Assembly (NCBI RefSeq): GCF_900102525.1
Contig: NZ_FNBZ01000005.1
Location: 1 to 64,000 of the forward strand
Direction: 5' to 3'
Origin: Allobosea robiniae
Lineage (GTDB): Bacteria; Pseudomonadota; Alphaproteobacteria; Rhizobiales; Beijerinckiaceae
Length of the DNA: 64,000 nt
Shown: positions 35,574 to 44,109 of the stretch, in pieces
Layout: each line of letters starts with the position of its first letter
Position numbering within the stretch: the stretch's first letter is position 1
Notes under the pieces: model-generated
Seen by the model: only the letters and a program-made list of their open reading frames with translations
Told to the model about the DNA's origin: nothing
Database searches by the model: none
Made by a program: the position numbers and the translations under genes

Positions 35574-36254
35574 TCAGGCGGCGCGCAGCCCCGCAAGGCG
35601 CGCCGCTTCCGCGGGCCATTCCCTGAAATCGTCGACGACCGCTGCCGCTCCAGCAGCCAGCAGGCGCTCGCGCATGCGCCCCTTGTCATGGGCGACGCCG
35701 GTGAAGCCGGCGACCTGCATGCCGGCTGCCCGCGCCGCCAGCACGCCCGGCACCGAATCCTCCAGCACCAGGCAGCCCCCGGCCTCGGCGCCCATCTGCG
35801 CAGCCGCGAACAGGAAGACATCCGGCGCCGGCTTGCCGCGCGCCACCTGCGAGGCCGAGAAAACATGGGGATCGAACAGGTCGATCAATCCCGCCAGCGC
35901 GAGATTGCGGCGCAGCGGCTCGAGCACGGTGGAGGACGCCACGCAGCGGCGCCCGGCCAGAACGGTCAGCGCCTCCCGCACGCCGGGAAGCGCGCGCAGT
36001 TCGGTTTCCAGACGCAGCGCGACCGCATCCTCGATGCGCGTCTCGAAATCGGCAGGGAGAGACCGGCCCAACGCGATTTCGATGATCTTCATGCCGTCGG
36101 CCCAGGGGATGCCGACGAGCTGCTCGACATAATGATCGAGTGTCCAGTCGCTCAGCCCGACCTCATGGCACATGGCGAGACTGACCTCGCCATAAAGCGT
36201 CTCGGTATCGATCAGCGTGCCGTCGCAATCGTAGATGACGAGGTCGAACGACAC
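35574..36254 (-). CDS. HAD superfamily hydrolase (subfamily IA phosphatase)
   Basis: The 226-residue protein has HAD motif I DCDGTLIDTE (nucleophile Asp, acid Asp), motif II in VASSTVLEPLRRNL, Lys in ARGKPAPDVFLFAA, and motif IV in CLVLEDSVPGVLAARAAGM. It resembles phosphoglycolate or beta-phosphoglucomutase-like phosphatases. The start is GTG at 36254. Lying tail to tail with the glyoxylate-reductase-type gene makes phosphoglycolate handling tempting, but the family is too broad for that to be secure. It follows the NDUFA9-like gene by 18 bases. Confidence 0.88.
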   Translation of the reverse strand: MSFDLVIYDCDGTLIDTETLYGEVSLAMCHEVGLSDWTLDHYVEQLVGIPWADGMKIIEIALGRSLPADFETRIEDAVALRLETELRALPGVREALTVLAGRRCVASSTVLEPLRRNLALAGLIDLFDPHVFSASQVARGKPAPDVFLFAAAQMGAEAGGCLVLEDSVPGVLAARAAGMQVAGFTGVAHDKGRMRERLLAAGAAAVVDDFREWPAEAARLAGLRAA

Positions 36255-36272
36255 GAGCCTTGCCCCGGCCGC

Positions 36273-37277
36273 TCAGCGGGCCTGGAGCGCGTCGAACTGG
36301 CCGGTCTTGCGGAAACGCCAGAGATAGGAGGTGATGACCGCCTCCGACGAGGTCGGCGCCAGCCCGAGCCCGGCGAAGTCGCGGCCCTCGGCCTTGGCCT
36401 CCGCAGAGACCACGTTGTCGCTGGCGAGCAGCGTAACCTGATCGCGCGTCATGACGAGTTCGTCCGGGATCAGGCCGAGCGTCAGCGTGTCGGCGACCTG
36501 CAGCACGCTGCCCATGATCCGGGCCAGCGGGAAAGGCAACGGCGCGAGCAGGCGCTTGCGGCCGGTCACCTTGCAGACTTCCTCGACGATCTCACGCAGG
36601 CTCTGCACCTCCGGCCCGCCGAGCTCGTAGACGCGACCGCCCTGGACCGTGCCGTCGACGGCGCGGGCGACGATCTCGGCGACGTCGCCGACGAAAGCCG
36701 GCTGGAACTTCGTCACGCCATCGCCGACCAGCGGCACCACCGGCAGCATCCGGGCGAGCGAGGCGAAGCGGTTGAAGAAGGTATCCTCCGGCCCGAACAT
36801 CACGGACGGCCGCAGCACGACCGCGCCCGGCACGGAGGCGAACATGGCGGCCTCGCCCTCGGCCTTGGAGCGGGCATAGGCCGAAGCCGATTCGGCGGAG
36901 GCGCCGAGCGCCGAGACCTGGACCACGCGGGCGATGCCGGCAGCGGCGCAGGCCTGCGCGACGGCGCGAGCGCCATTCGCCTGCACGGCCGGGAAGCTCT
37001 GGCGACCCTGCTCCTGCATGATGCCGACGAGATTGACGACGGCGTCAGTGCCCTTCACGGCGGCCGCGACCGAGGCGGGATAGCGCAGATTGGCCTGAAC
37101 GGCGTGGATCTGGCCGACAGTGCCCAGCGGCTGGAGGAAATTGGCGAGATCCGGCCGACGCACGGCGACGCGCACCCGGTAGCCGCGCTTGACGAGCGCG
37201 CGCACGACATGGCGGCCGACGAAACCGGAGCCGCCGAAAACCGTGACGAGTTGCTGGGCCGGGGCTTGGGAAGCCAT
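36273..37277 (-). CDS. NAD(P)-binding protein of the complex I NDUFA9 type
   Basis: The 334-residue protein has an atypical SDR loop VTVFGGSGFVGRHVVRALVKRG and VQVSALGASAESASAYARSKAEGE, in which Tyr-x3-Lys is kept, then VLRPSVMFGPEDTFFNRFA, features of the NDUFA9/39-kDa group. In mitochondria that protein is a complex I accessory subunit; in alphaproteobacteria homologues occur outside nuo operons and may be quinone- or complex-I-linked. No nuo gene is in the window. ATG 37277 is followed closely by the fold. Confidence 0.85.
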   Translation of the reverse strand: MASQAPAQQLVTVFGGSGFVGRHVVRALVKRGYRVRVAVRRPDLANFLQPLGTVGQIHAVQANLRYPASVAAAVKGTDAVVNLVGIMQEQGRQSFPAVQANGARAVAQACAAAGIARVVQVSALGASAESASAYARSKAEGEAAMFASVPGAVVLRPSVMFGPEDTFFNRFASLARMLPVVPLVGDGVTKFQPAFVGDVAEIVARAVDGTVQGGRVYELGGPEVQSLREIVEEVCKVTGRKRLLAPLPFPLARIMGSVLQVADTLTLGLIPDELVMTRDQVTLLASDNVVSAEAKAEGRDFAGLGLAPTSSEAVITSYLWRFRKTGQFDALQAR

Positions 37278-37562
37278 CGTGAAAGCTCCGTTTAGAATGC
37301 TTCTGCCCTCCTAGATCATGTTCCGCCAAAGTGGAAATGCCTTTTGCGGCAGAGACCTCCTGCGCCCAGGCCCTGCGGCGTTCCGCCCTACTCTCAGACG
37401 CGGCATCCCCCATTCAACGTCGATCGGCCGCTTTCGCACCGGAACGGCCCGGAATTCGCTATGGCCGCTGAGACCCTTTCCACAGGACCGCAAAAACAAA
37501 TTCATTTCGCCGCGACAGGGCCGTTGACAGGACGACTCGGCCCCCGTAAACGAACCGCCGTT

Positions 37563-37649
37563 GCCCAGGTGGCGGAATTGGTAGACGCACCAGCTTCAGG
37601 TGCTGGCGCTCGCAAGGGCGTGGAGGTTCGAGTCCTCTCCTGGGCACCA
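37563..37649 (+). tRNA. tRNA-Leu (anticodon CAG)
   Basis: The 87-base gene includes an encoded 3' CCA. Acceptor gcccagg pairs with cctgggc; D-arm ggcggaattggtagacgc; anticodon stem ccagc/gctgg encloses loop ttcaggt with CAG at positions 34-36; a long variable arm (cgctcgcaagggcg) marks a class II tRNA; T-arm ggaggttcgagtcctcc-like. It reads CUG codons. The 3' end is directly followed by an integrase remnant, so it is a probable attachment site. Confidence 0.96.
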
Positions 37650-37687
37650 CTCAGCTTTCTACCGAGCTGAAAACATTATGGTTTGTT

Positions 37688-37730
37688 ACGCAAAATCCCG
37701 CACCTGATCACAGGGTGCGGGATTTTGCGT
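37688..37730. terminator. 17-bp inverted repeat downstream of tRNA-Leu
   Basis: Arms acgcaaaatcccgcacc (37688-37704) and its exact complement (37714-37730) flank a 9-base loop, 38 bases after the tRNA. It could end the tRNA transcript. Part of it also codes the last residues of the decayed integrase on the minus strand. Confidence 0.65.
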
Positions 37731-37922
37731 TCATGGGCTGTGCTTCCTCGTCGGGAATTTCGTCCTCCGCCTTCAGTGCCGGCCGGAGCATCTGGACGGC
37801 AGCCGCGACACGTCGCGCCCGGTCAGCCTTCTTGATGTAGGCGGAGCTCTCCTGGCTCCCTTGGGCTCATCCGAAGATGGCATTCATCCGCGCCTCGGTT
37901 GGCGCCGCGCCCGGGAGCCTCA
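37708..37922 (-). pseudogene. Tyrosine integrase, C-terminal remnant with internal stop
   Basis: Read on the minus strand, the frame gives LPGAAPTEARMNAIFG, a TGA stop (37869-37867), then AQGSQESSAYIKKADRARR and VAAAVQMLRPALKAEDE, ending at 37708. This matches the C-terminal part of tyrosine recombinases (Glu-rich helix, AIFGW, then the Tyr-bearing helix AYIKKADRAR), with the expected Trp (TGG) turned into TGA. The catalytic Tyr appears to be kept in AYIKK. Everything N-terminal to about 37922 is missing. Such integrases use tRNA genes as attachment sites, and this one abuts tRNA-Leu. Confidence 0.72.
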
Positions 37923-37977
37923 TGCATCGCTGAAAAGCTGCGGCTGGGCAGCCAGGAGGATAATTTCCGCGGCGCAA

Positions 37978-39129
37978 TCACAGGCCGCCAGCCAGCCCAA
38001 TCCAGTAGCCAGGCTGATACTGGATTGGCAGAAAGCGCTCGTGCAGCTCCCGCAGCGTTGCCTCTGCATCGATATCGCCGAAAAGCTCCGGGTGAAGCCA
38101 GCTTGCGATGCGCTGCAGTGCCACGAACTGGTAGGGGCTGTTGTAGAACTGGTGCCAGATCGCAAAGACGCGCTGTTCGGCGACCGCTTTGCCATGCGCG
38201 AATGCCGGACGCTTCGCCAGCGCCTCGAGCTTGCTGCGAGCTGCCGACAGGTCAGCCCCCGGGCCGAGGCCGACCCAGCCGCCGCCGGGAGCCAGCGCGT
38301 CCCAGTTTCCGCCCGTTACGATGACGACGTCCGGGTCCCGGGCGATGATCGTTTCAGGATTGATCGTGCCGAACGTTCCCGGAAGGAGTTCGGAGCCGAG
38401 GTTATGGCCGCCGGCCATTTCGACCATGAGGCCGAAATTCTCCTTCCCGAAGCTCATGCAGCAGGCATCCGAATATCCGGGGATGCGATCCAGCATGACG
38501 AGCGGCCGCTTGAGGTCCAAGTTTCTCGCTATCGGAGCCGTCACGCGGGCGATCTGGTCTCTGCGGAAGGTGAGCAATTCTTCCGCAATCGCCTCGCTTT
38601 CAAACAAGCGCCCGAGCAGACGCAAGGATAGCTCCGTGTTTCGGAGCGGTGCATGGCGGAAGTCGACATAGAGCACCGCGATCCCCACGGAGGCGAGCTT
38701 GTCGACGAGCTGCATCTCGGCACTGGCCCGCTCGGCTTCGTAGTTGAGGAGAAGCACGTCGGGCTGAAGCGAAATCGCCTTCTCGATGTCGAAATTGCCA
38801 GCTCCCACGCTGCCGAATTTCGGGATGCCGGCGACCTCCGGAAAGCGTTCGGCATAGGCGCGGTAGCTGTCGGGGTCGGATTTTTCCAGGTCCTCCCCCC
38901 AGCCGACGATCCGCTCAAATGGGTTGCCGCGGTCCAGCGCCGCAATGGCGTGGATCTGCCGCCCTTCGCCGAGCAGCACCCGCCGAACAGGAAGCTGCAC
39001 CGCGACCTCCCGTCCAAGGATGTCGGTGACCTTGATCGGCGCGGCTGACGGCCGGCTGGCCGCGATGAGCGGCAGGCCCAGGCCGACGGCACCGAGAAGG
39101 CCGCGGCGAGAGAGACGGAGGCGCGCCAT
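37978..39129 (-). CDS. Iron-siderophore ABC transporter substrate-binding protein (FecB/FhuD type)
   Basis: The 383-residue periplasmic protein starts at ATG 39129, sharing one base with the stop of the receptor gene upstream (TGATG), so translation is coupled. A twin-Arg-like signal (LSRRGLLGAVGLGLPLIAAS) is followed by the TroA/FecB domain: VTDILGREVAVQLPVRRVLL, FGSVGAGNFDIEKAISLQPDVLLLNYEAE (split in two here), and FGTINPETIIARDPDVVIVTGG. It should pass a ferric siderophore from the outer-membrane receptor to an inner-membrane permease, but no permease or ATPase is nearby. Confidence 0.9.
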   Translation of the reverse strand: MARLRLSRRGLLGAVGLGLPLIAASRPSAAPIKVTDILGREVAVQLPVRRVLLGEGRQIHAIAALDRGNPFERIVGWGEDLEKSDPDSYRAYAERFPEVAGIPKFGSVGAGNFDIEKAISLQPDVLLLNYEAERASAEMQLVDKLASVGIAVLYVDFRHAPLRNTELSLRLLGRLFESEAIAEELLTFRRDQIARVTAPIARNLDLKRPLVMLDRIPGYSDACCMSFGKENFGLMVEMAGGHNLGSELLPGTFGTINPETIIARDPDVVIVTGGNWDALAPGGGWVGLGPGADLSAARSKLEALAKRPAFAHGKAVAEQRVFAIWHQFYNSPYQFVALQRIASWLHPELFGDIDAEATLRELHERFLPIQYQPGYWIGLAGGL

Positions 39130-41321
39130 CACAGGTCCATGGACATGGACAGGAGATATGTCCGCGGCGCCCCTTGCGTGAACGTCCCGAAGGAAGCGGC
39201 TCCCGCCCAGTATTTCGTGTCGGTCACATTCACGACATTCGCCCGGAACGTCGTCTTGCGGCCGTTGAGTTCGGTCGCGTAGCGCAGCCCGAGGTCGAGG
39301 CGCGTCCAGTCCGGCAAGGCCTGCGTGTTGGCGGCATCGACGTACTGCTTGCCGGTATGGATGATCGCGGCATTGAGAGTCAGGCCTGCAATCCAGGGCA
39401 GATCCCATTCCGCGCCGAGATTGAGCTGAATGCGCGGCACGCCGATGGGCGTATTGCCGATATTGGCGATGGCCGCCGTCCGGGTCAGCTCCCCATTGAG
39501 AAGGGTCACGCCACCAAGCACGCGCCATTGCGACGAGATCTGACCGAAGGCCTGGAGCTCGAGGCCCCGGACCCTCTGCTCTCCCGTTTCGGCGAACCTG
39601 CCGGCAGGGCTAAGTTCGCCAACAGGCCGCGTGATCTGGAACGCCGCGAGCGAGGCTCCGAAGCCATTGTAGTCCAGCTTGACGCCGGCCTCGATCTGGC
39701 GGGCCACGTAGGGAGCGAGTATCTCGCCGGCATTGGTGGCCGTAACCGGCGCAACGTCGCCGCGGCTCAGCCCTTCGATATAGTTTCCATAGAAGGAGAC
39801 GTGCTCCCAGGGACGGATGACCAGTCCGACGAACGGCGTCGTGGCGCTCTTGTCATAGGACGAGGCCAGCGTCCCGACATTGGACACATAGTTTCGTGCC
39901 TGAATGTTCTGACGCCGAACGCCGAGCGTCAGCAGGACGCGCTCGTCGAAAGCCGAAAGGGTATCGGCCGCCGAGAGGCTGGTCAGCGTGCTGTCGGACA
40001 GCGGCGCCTGCCGCCCCACGCGCAGAGCCGCAATTTCCGGCACGCGCACGGGATTGTAGATGTTCGAGATGTAAGTCCCGCCGACAGCGCCGAACTCGCG
40101 CTTGGTCTCCTCATGATAACGGGATGCCTGCACGGTCAGGTTATGACGAATGAAGCCTGTCTCGAACTTCGCCCTGATGCCACCCTCGAAGGTGTGGCGA
40201 TCGATACCCATGCCGTAGAATTGCGGTGAGGTGCTGGTCGTCCCCAGCACGCTGGTGATCATCGGCGCGGAAGCGAAGAAGCGCTCGACATTGCTGTGCG
40301 AGGCACCGGCGTTGCCGAACACGGTGATGGCGTCAGTGACGTCGTATTCCAGCTTGAGCAAGCCGCCACGATCATCGACGTCTGAATATTCCCAGGGCTG
40401 AGTGACGTTGCGGCGACCATCCGCAGCTTTGGGAACCGGCACTCCCGCGCGCATGAAGAATGGCCGGGCAGGCGCGTTGAAGCGGTCGGATTGAGCGAGG
40501 ACATAGGCCCATGCGCGGAACCGCTCGCCCTGATAGTCGATGGCCAGAGCTCCGACGCCCGACTGCTCCTTCTGATGGTCGACAGCTGTCCTGCCGTCAT
40601 TCAGGCTCGTGATGGCCCGCACACCCCATTCCCGGTTGACACCGAAGCGTCGGGAAACGTCGAGCTGCCCGCCGCCTCGTGCGTTCGAACCATAGTTCAG
40701 CGTAAAGCGCGTCAGGTCGCCTTCAGCACGCTTCGGAACGATATTGACGACGCCGCCGATCCCGCCATTGGGTGAAACGCCGCTGATCGCTGCCGAAGGC
40801 CCCTTCAGCACCTCGATGCGCTCAGCGTAATCGGAGAAAACGCGGAAGCTCGGCGCGACGCCGTAGACGCCGTCGAACGCGATCTCGCCGCTGGTGCCCT
40901 CGTTGATCGGGAACCCGCGGATATAGAGCGAATCGAACGGCGCGCCCGTGCCCTGGGTTGCCCGGACCGATGGATCGAGCGCGAGGGCCTCGGAGGCCGT
41001 CCTGGCCTGGCGGTCGCGGATGAACTGTTCGGTGTAGCTGGTGACGCTGAACGGCGTCTTTGCAATGTCGGTGTTGCCGAGAGCGCCGATGCGAGCCCCG
41101 GTCGCAACCTGTCCGCCTGCGAACGGCGCCGGAACCTGCGAGGGACGCGTCCCTTCGACAATGATCTCGTCGAGTTGGACCTGGCTCTGCTGCTGAGCGA
41201 CGACTGGCGTGCAGGACAGGGAAAGGCTCGTGGCGACAATCGCCGTCGCGCTCACCGCCGGCAGTGCCGTAAGCTTTCCTCTTCGCACCATCATAACGAT
41301 GGAGAATTTCGTGACATTCAT
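39129..41321 (-). CDS. TonB-dependent siderophore receptor
   Basis: The 730-residue outer-membrane protein has a signal peptide (ending near VVAQQQ), a TonB-box-like LDEIIVEG, a plug domain (TPFSVTSYTEQFIRDRQART, SLYIRGFPINEG, RIEVLKGPSAAISGVSPNGGI split), and a 22-strand barrel ending YLLSMSMDL, with the terminal hydrophobic residue expected by the BAM machinery. It is of the FhuA/FpvA class without an N-terminal STN signalling domain. It is the first gene of the pair with the binding protein and lies downstream of a Crp/Fnr gene. Confidence 0.93.
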   Translation of the reverse strand: MNVTKFSIVMMVRRGKLTALPAVSATAIVATSLSLSCTPVVAQQQSQVQLDEIIVEGTRPSQVPAPFAGGQVATGARIGALGNTDIAKTPFSVTSYTEQFIRDRQARTASEALALDPSVRATQGTGAPFDSLYIRGFPINEGTSGEIAFDGVYGVAPSFRVFSDYAERIEVLKGPSAAISGVSPNGGIGGVVNIVPKRAEGDLTRFTLNYGSNARGGGQLDVSRRFGVNREWGVRAITSLNDGRTAVDHQKEQSGVGALAIDYQGERFRAWAYVLAQSDRFNAPARPFFMRAGVPVPKAADGRRNVTQPWEYSDVDDRGGLLKLEYDVTDAITVFGNAGASHSNVERFFASAPMITSVLGTTSTSPQFYGMGIDRHTFEGGIRAKFETGFIRHNLTVQASRYHEETKREFGAVGGTYISNIYNPVRVPEIAALRVGRQAPLSDSTLTSLSAADTLSAFDERVLLTLGVRRQNIQARNYVSNVGTLASSYDKSATTPFVGLVIRPWEHVSFYGNYIEGLSRGDVAPVTATNAGEILAPYVARQIEAGVKLDYNGFGASLAAFQITRPVGELSPAGRFAETGEQRVRGLELQAFGQISSQWRVLGGVTLLNGELTRTAAIANIGNTPIGVPRIQLNLGAEWDLPWIAGLTLNAAIIHTGKQYVDAANTQALPDWTRLDLGLRYATELNGRKTTFRANVVNVTDTKYWAGAASFGTFTQGAPRTYLLSMSMDL

Positions 41322-41608
41322 TCCAGCACCACAAGCCGTAATCGAAACTAAAACGCTCCGACCTGATGATATCTGCGATGCAGTCTTGTCAATAATCCAA
41401 CCGAATATCTGATTATAAACTCAGTGGCAGTCCAGATACGCGCGCCGTAATTTTTAATTAATCAAATTAACACCCGGAACCGAGGCACGCCCACAGGGAT
41501 GCGCCATTGACACACGCTGCAAAGTACTTGTCACAACATAGCGAGGTCGAGCTGGCCTTCATCGATGGCAGTTTCGGGAGGCCTGCCTCCAAGAGCCTGA
41601 CTGCTGCC

Positions 41609-42355
41609 TCATAAGCCGCGCTGGGCCGTTGGCCCTGCTGGAATGAGAGCAAGGTCTACCGGCTGATATTGTGCCAGGCGGCGCAATCCTGCGATGTCCG
41701 GCAGCTCCATGAGACGCGAGGTGCTGACGATCAGCCGCTCGGCACGCAGTTCCTGCATCACGCGATTGAGGTGCGGAACGCTGAGCCCCAGCACATCGGC
41801 CAGGATACCTTGCGAAAAGGGAAGATCGAACCGCGTCTGTTCGGCGCATCCGACCTCCAGCAGGCGGTCGTGAATCTCGAGCAGGAAATGCGCGAGCCGC
41901 TCGATCGGCGTGCGCCGGCCGAGATTGACGATGTGCTCCGCACAAATCGCGGCTTCCCGGGCTGCGAGCCAGGTCAGGACGAGGCCGAATTGCGGCCGCT
42001 CGTAGCAAAGACGCACATAGGAACTGAGCGGGCAGACGCTGTAGCTGAGATTGCTCACCGCCACGACCGCATAGGTCGCGCGGTCGAAGAAGCTGACGGG
42101 AAAGCCGATCACATCGCCCGGCAAAATCACGTTCAGAATCTGCCGCTTGCCGTTCCGCAACAGCCTGTAGCGGATCGCGTAGCCGCTCCGGACGAAACAC
42201 AGGTCGCGATGCTCCGCCCCGTGGACGATGAGATCGTGCCGCTTCGCCGCCGTACCCTCGCGCTCCATGATCGCCTCGAGGCTATCGAGGTTCCCGGCGT
42301 TCATATCCATGAGGCGAGAAATCTTTGTGACGAAGGGATGTCCGGTGAGCGGCAT
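41609..42355 (-). CDS. Crp/Fnr family transcription regulator
   Basis: The 248-residue protein has an N-terminal cyclic-nucleotide-binding-like beta barrel (HGAEHRDLCFVRSGYAIRYRL, ILNVILPGDVIGFPVSFF) and a C-terminal HTH (LPFSQGILADVLGLSVPHLNRVMQELR), in the class of rhizobial Crp/Fnr-type regulators with no N-terminal Fe-S cysteine cluster. Ligand unknown. It lies 287 AT-rich bases upstream of the receptor gene on the same strand, so it may control iron uptake, though this is a position argument only. Confidence 0.88.
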   Translation of the reverse strand: MPLTGHPFVTKISRLMDMNAGNLDSLEAIMEREGTAAKRHDLIVHGAEHRDLCFVRSGYAIRYRLLRNGKRQILNVILPGDVIGFPVSFFDRATYAVVAVSNLSYSVCPLSSYVRLCYERPQFGLVLTWLAAREAAICAEHIVNLGRRTPIERLAHFLLEIHDRLLEVGCAEQTRFDLPFSQGILADVLGLSVPHLNRVMQELRAERLIVSTSRLMELPDIAGLRRLAQYQPVDLALIPAGPTAQRGL

Positions 42356-42577
42356 GATGCGGTTTACACCCCTTATCGATTGGTTCTCATGGAGTATTCT
42401 GCGGCCGATTATTAATCGATATCAATAATCAATATTATCGGACGAAAGTGGCATTGACCATATAGCCAATGCAGCGGGGAATGGCCGCGACGTGTCTTCA
42501 GATATTCGGTGCCGACAGCACGTCCAAACCCCCGCATGACGAAGGGGAGGATCGGACACCAGAGGGGAAGGACGCAC

Positions 42578-43927
42578 ATGACATCCGACAATCGCAAGCT
42601 CACGAACCTGTCCCGGCGCACGCTGATCCAGGGCGGCCTTAGCGTTGCGGGCGGCGTGATCCTGCCGGCGGGCCTGTTCCCGGTCCACGCGGCCGGCCAG
42701 ACGGCGATCGGCACCTGGCCCGAAGGGTCCAAGGGCGACACCGTCAATATCGGCGCAGCCGTGCCGCGCACCGGCGCCTATGCGGTGCAGGGCGAGGACG
42801 AGCTCAAGGGCTGGCAGCTCGCCGTCGAACACATCAACACCAACCATGAGCTGATGAAGAAGCTCGCGCCGAAGATCAACAACGGCGTCAACGGCAAGAA
42901 GGTGAACCTGCTCGCGGCCGACTCCGCCGCCAAGCCGAACCAGGCGGTGCAGGAGCAGCAGACCTTCATCAACCAGAACAAGATCATCCTGATGACCGGC
43001 TCGACCTCGTCGGCCGTCGCGGTGGCGCTCAACAAGTTCGCGCAGCGCGAGAAGGTGCTCTACGTCGCCGCCATTTCAGGCTCGAACGACACCACCGGCA
43101 AGGATTGCGTGCGCTACGGCTTCCGCCAGAATTTCTACGGCGAGACCGCCGCGAACGCGATCGGCCCGCAGCTCGTTAAGGCCTACGGCAAGAACCGCAA
43201 GGCGGCGTTCATGACGCCGGACTACACCTACGGCCACACCGTCACCAAGTCGGTCAACGACTACCTGACCGAGAAGGGCGGCTGGACGCAGGTGACCAAC
43301 CAGGTCTCCCCGCTCGGCACCCAGGATTTCAGCCAGTACCTGACCAACATCGCCAATTCCGGCGCCGAGTTCATCATCAACGTCAACTGGGGCCGCGACG
43401 CGGTGCTCTCGGTGCAGCAGGCCAAGCAGTTCGGCCTGACGCCGGCGATGAAGATGGTGATCCCCTACCAGATCCCGTTCCTCGCCAAGGAAGCGGGGCC
43501 GGAGCTGATGGAAGGCGTCTTCGCCGCGACCGATTACTGGTGGACGCTCGAGGACAAGTATCCGCTGGCCAAGATGTTCAACGAAGCCTTCGTGAAGAAG
43601 TTCGGCTATCGCCCGGAATGGGGCGCTGAGAACGCCTATGTCAGCTTCGCGCATTGGGCGCGCATGGTGACGGAGGCCGGCAGCTTCTATCCGCCGGATG
43701 TCATCAAGCAATACGAGAAGGGCGAGACGATTCCCTCGCTGCTCGGCGACGTGCGCTATCGGCCGGAAGACCACCAGTGCATCCGCCCCGTCGTCATCGT
43801 CCGCGGCAAGGCCGTCAAGGACATGAAGAACAAGGAAGACTTCTGGGAGGTTCTCGAGGTCCTTCCGGGCGAACCGCTGATGCAGAAGCCGGATGCGTTC
43901 GGCTGCAAGCTCGGCGACTACACCTGA
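42578..43927 (+). CDS. ABC transporter substrate-binding protein, branched-chain amino acid / amide type
   Basis: The 449-residue protein starts at ATG 42578 (gaggggaagg upstream) with a twin-arginine signal (NLSRRTLIQGGLSVAGG). The mature part is a type-1 periplasmic binding fold of the LivJ/UrtA group: VNIGAAVPRTGAYAVQGEDE, MTGSTSSAVAVALNKFAQRE, MTPDYTYGHTVTKSVNDYL. Tat export is unusual for this class and implies folding or cofactor demands. It leads an operon with two permeases and two ATPases (44110-47536); a hairpin separates it from the first permease. Substrate unknown; urea, amides or branched amino acids are possible. Confidence 0.9.
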   Translation: MTSDNRKLTNLSRRTLIQGGLSVAGGVILPAGLFPVHAAGQTAIGTWPEGSKGDTVNIGAAVPRTGAYAVQGEDELKGWQLAVEHINTNHELMKKLAPKINNGVNGKKVNLLAADSAAKPNQAVQEQQTFINQNKIILMTGSTSSAVAVALNKFAQREKVLYVAAISGSNDTTGKDCVRYGFRQNFYGETAANAIGPQLVKAYGKNRKAAFMTPDYTYGHTVTKSVNDYLTEKGGWTQVTNQVSPLGTQDFSQYLTNIANSGAEFIINVNWGRDAVLSVQQAKQFGLTPAMKMVIPYQIPFLAKEAGPELMEGVFAATDYWWTLEDKYPLAKMFNEAFVKKFGYRPEWGAENAYVSFAHWARMVTEAGSFYPPDVIKQYEKGETIPSLLGDVRYRPEDHQCIRPVVIVRGKAVKDMKNKEDFWEVLEVLPGEPLMQKPDAFGCKLGDYT

Positions 43928-43933
43928 CCGATC

Positions 43934-43968
43934 GAACCCGCCGCCGCGCTGGCTGAGAAGGCGGGTTC
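43934..43968 (+). terminator. Hairpin between binding-protein and permease genes
   Basis: Arms gaacccgcc (43934-43942) and ggcgggttc (43960-43968) are exact complements, 7 bases after the binding-protein stop, with a further gcgggag / ctcccgc pair downstream. Such hairpins often protect or partly end the message so that binding protein outnumbers the permease. Confidence 0.6.
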
Positions 43969-44109
43969 TCCGGATTGCGGGAGGGGGTGCGGGGGACCGA
44001 GCGTCGGTCTCCCGCGGCTCCCTGCCCCAGCCCCCGTCCGACGACAAGACAAGCGCAGAAGCCGGCGCGAGGCCGGACTCTACCCGCGTTCAGGCAAACG
44101 GATAGCATC

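Noticed and set aside
37344..37670. 108-codon ORF running across the tRNA-Leu gene
   Set aside because: Half of it is tRNA sequence; no family match.
42356..42577. Second attachment site (copy of the tRNA-Leu 3' end) at the far edge of the island
   Set aside because: I read 42356-42577 for a copy of the T-arm and acceptor bases and saw none; the far boundary stays undefined.
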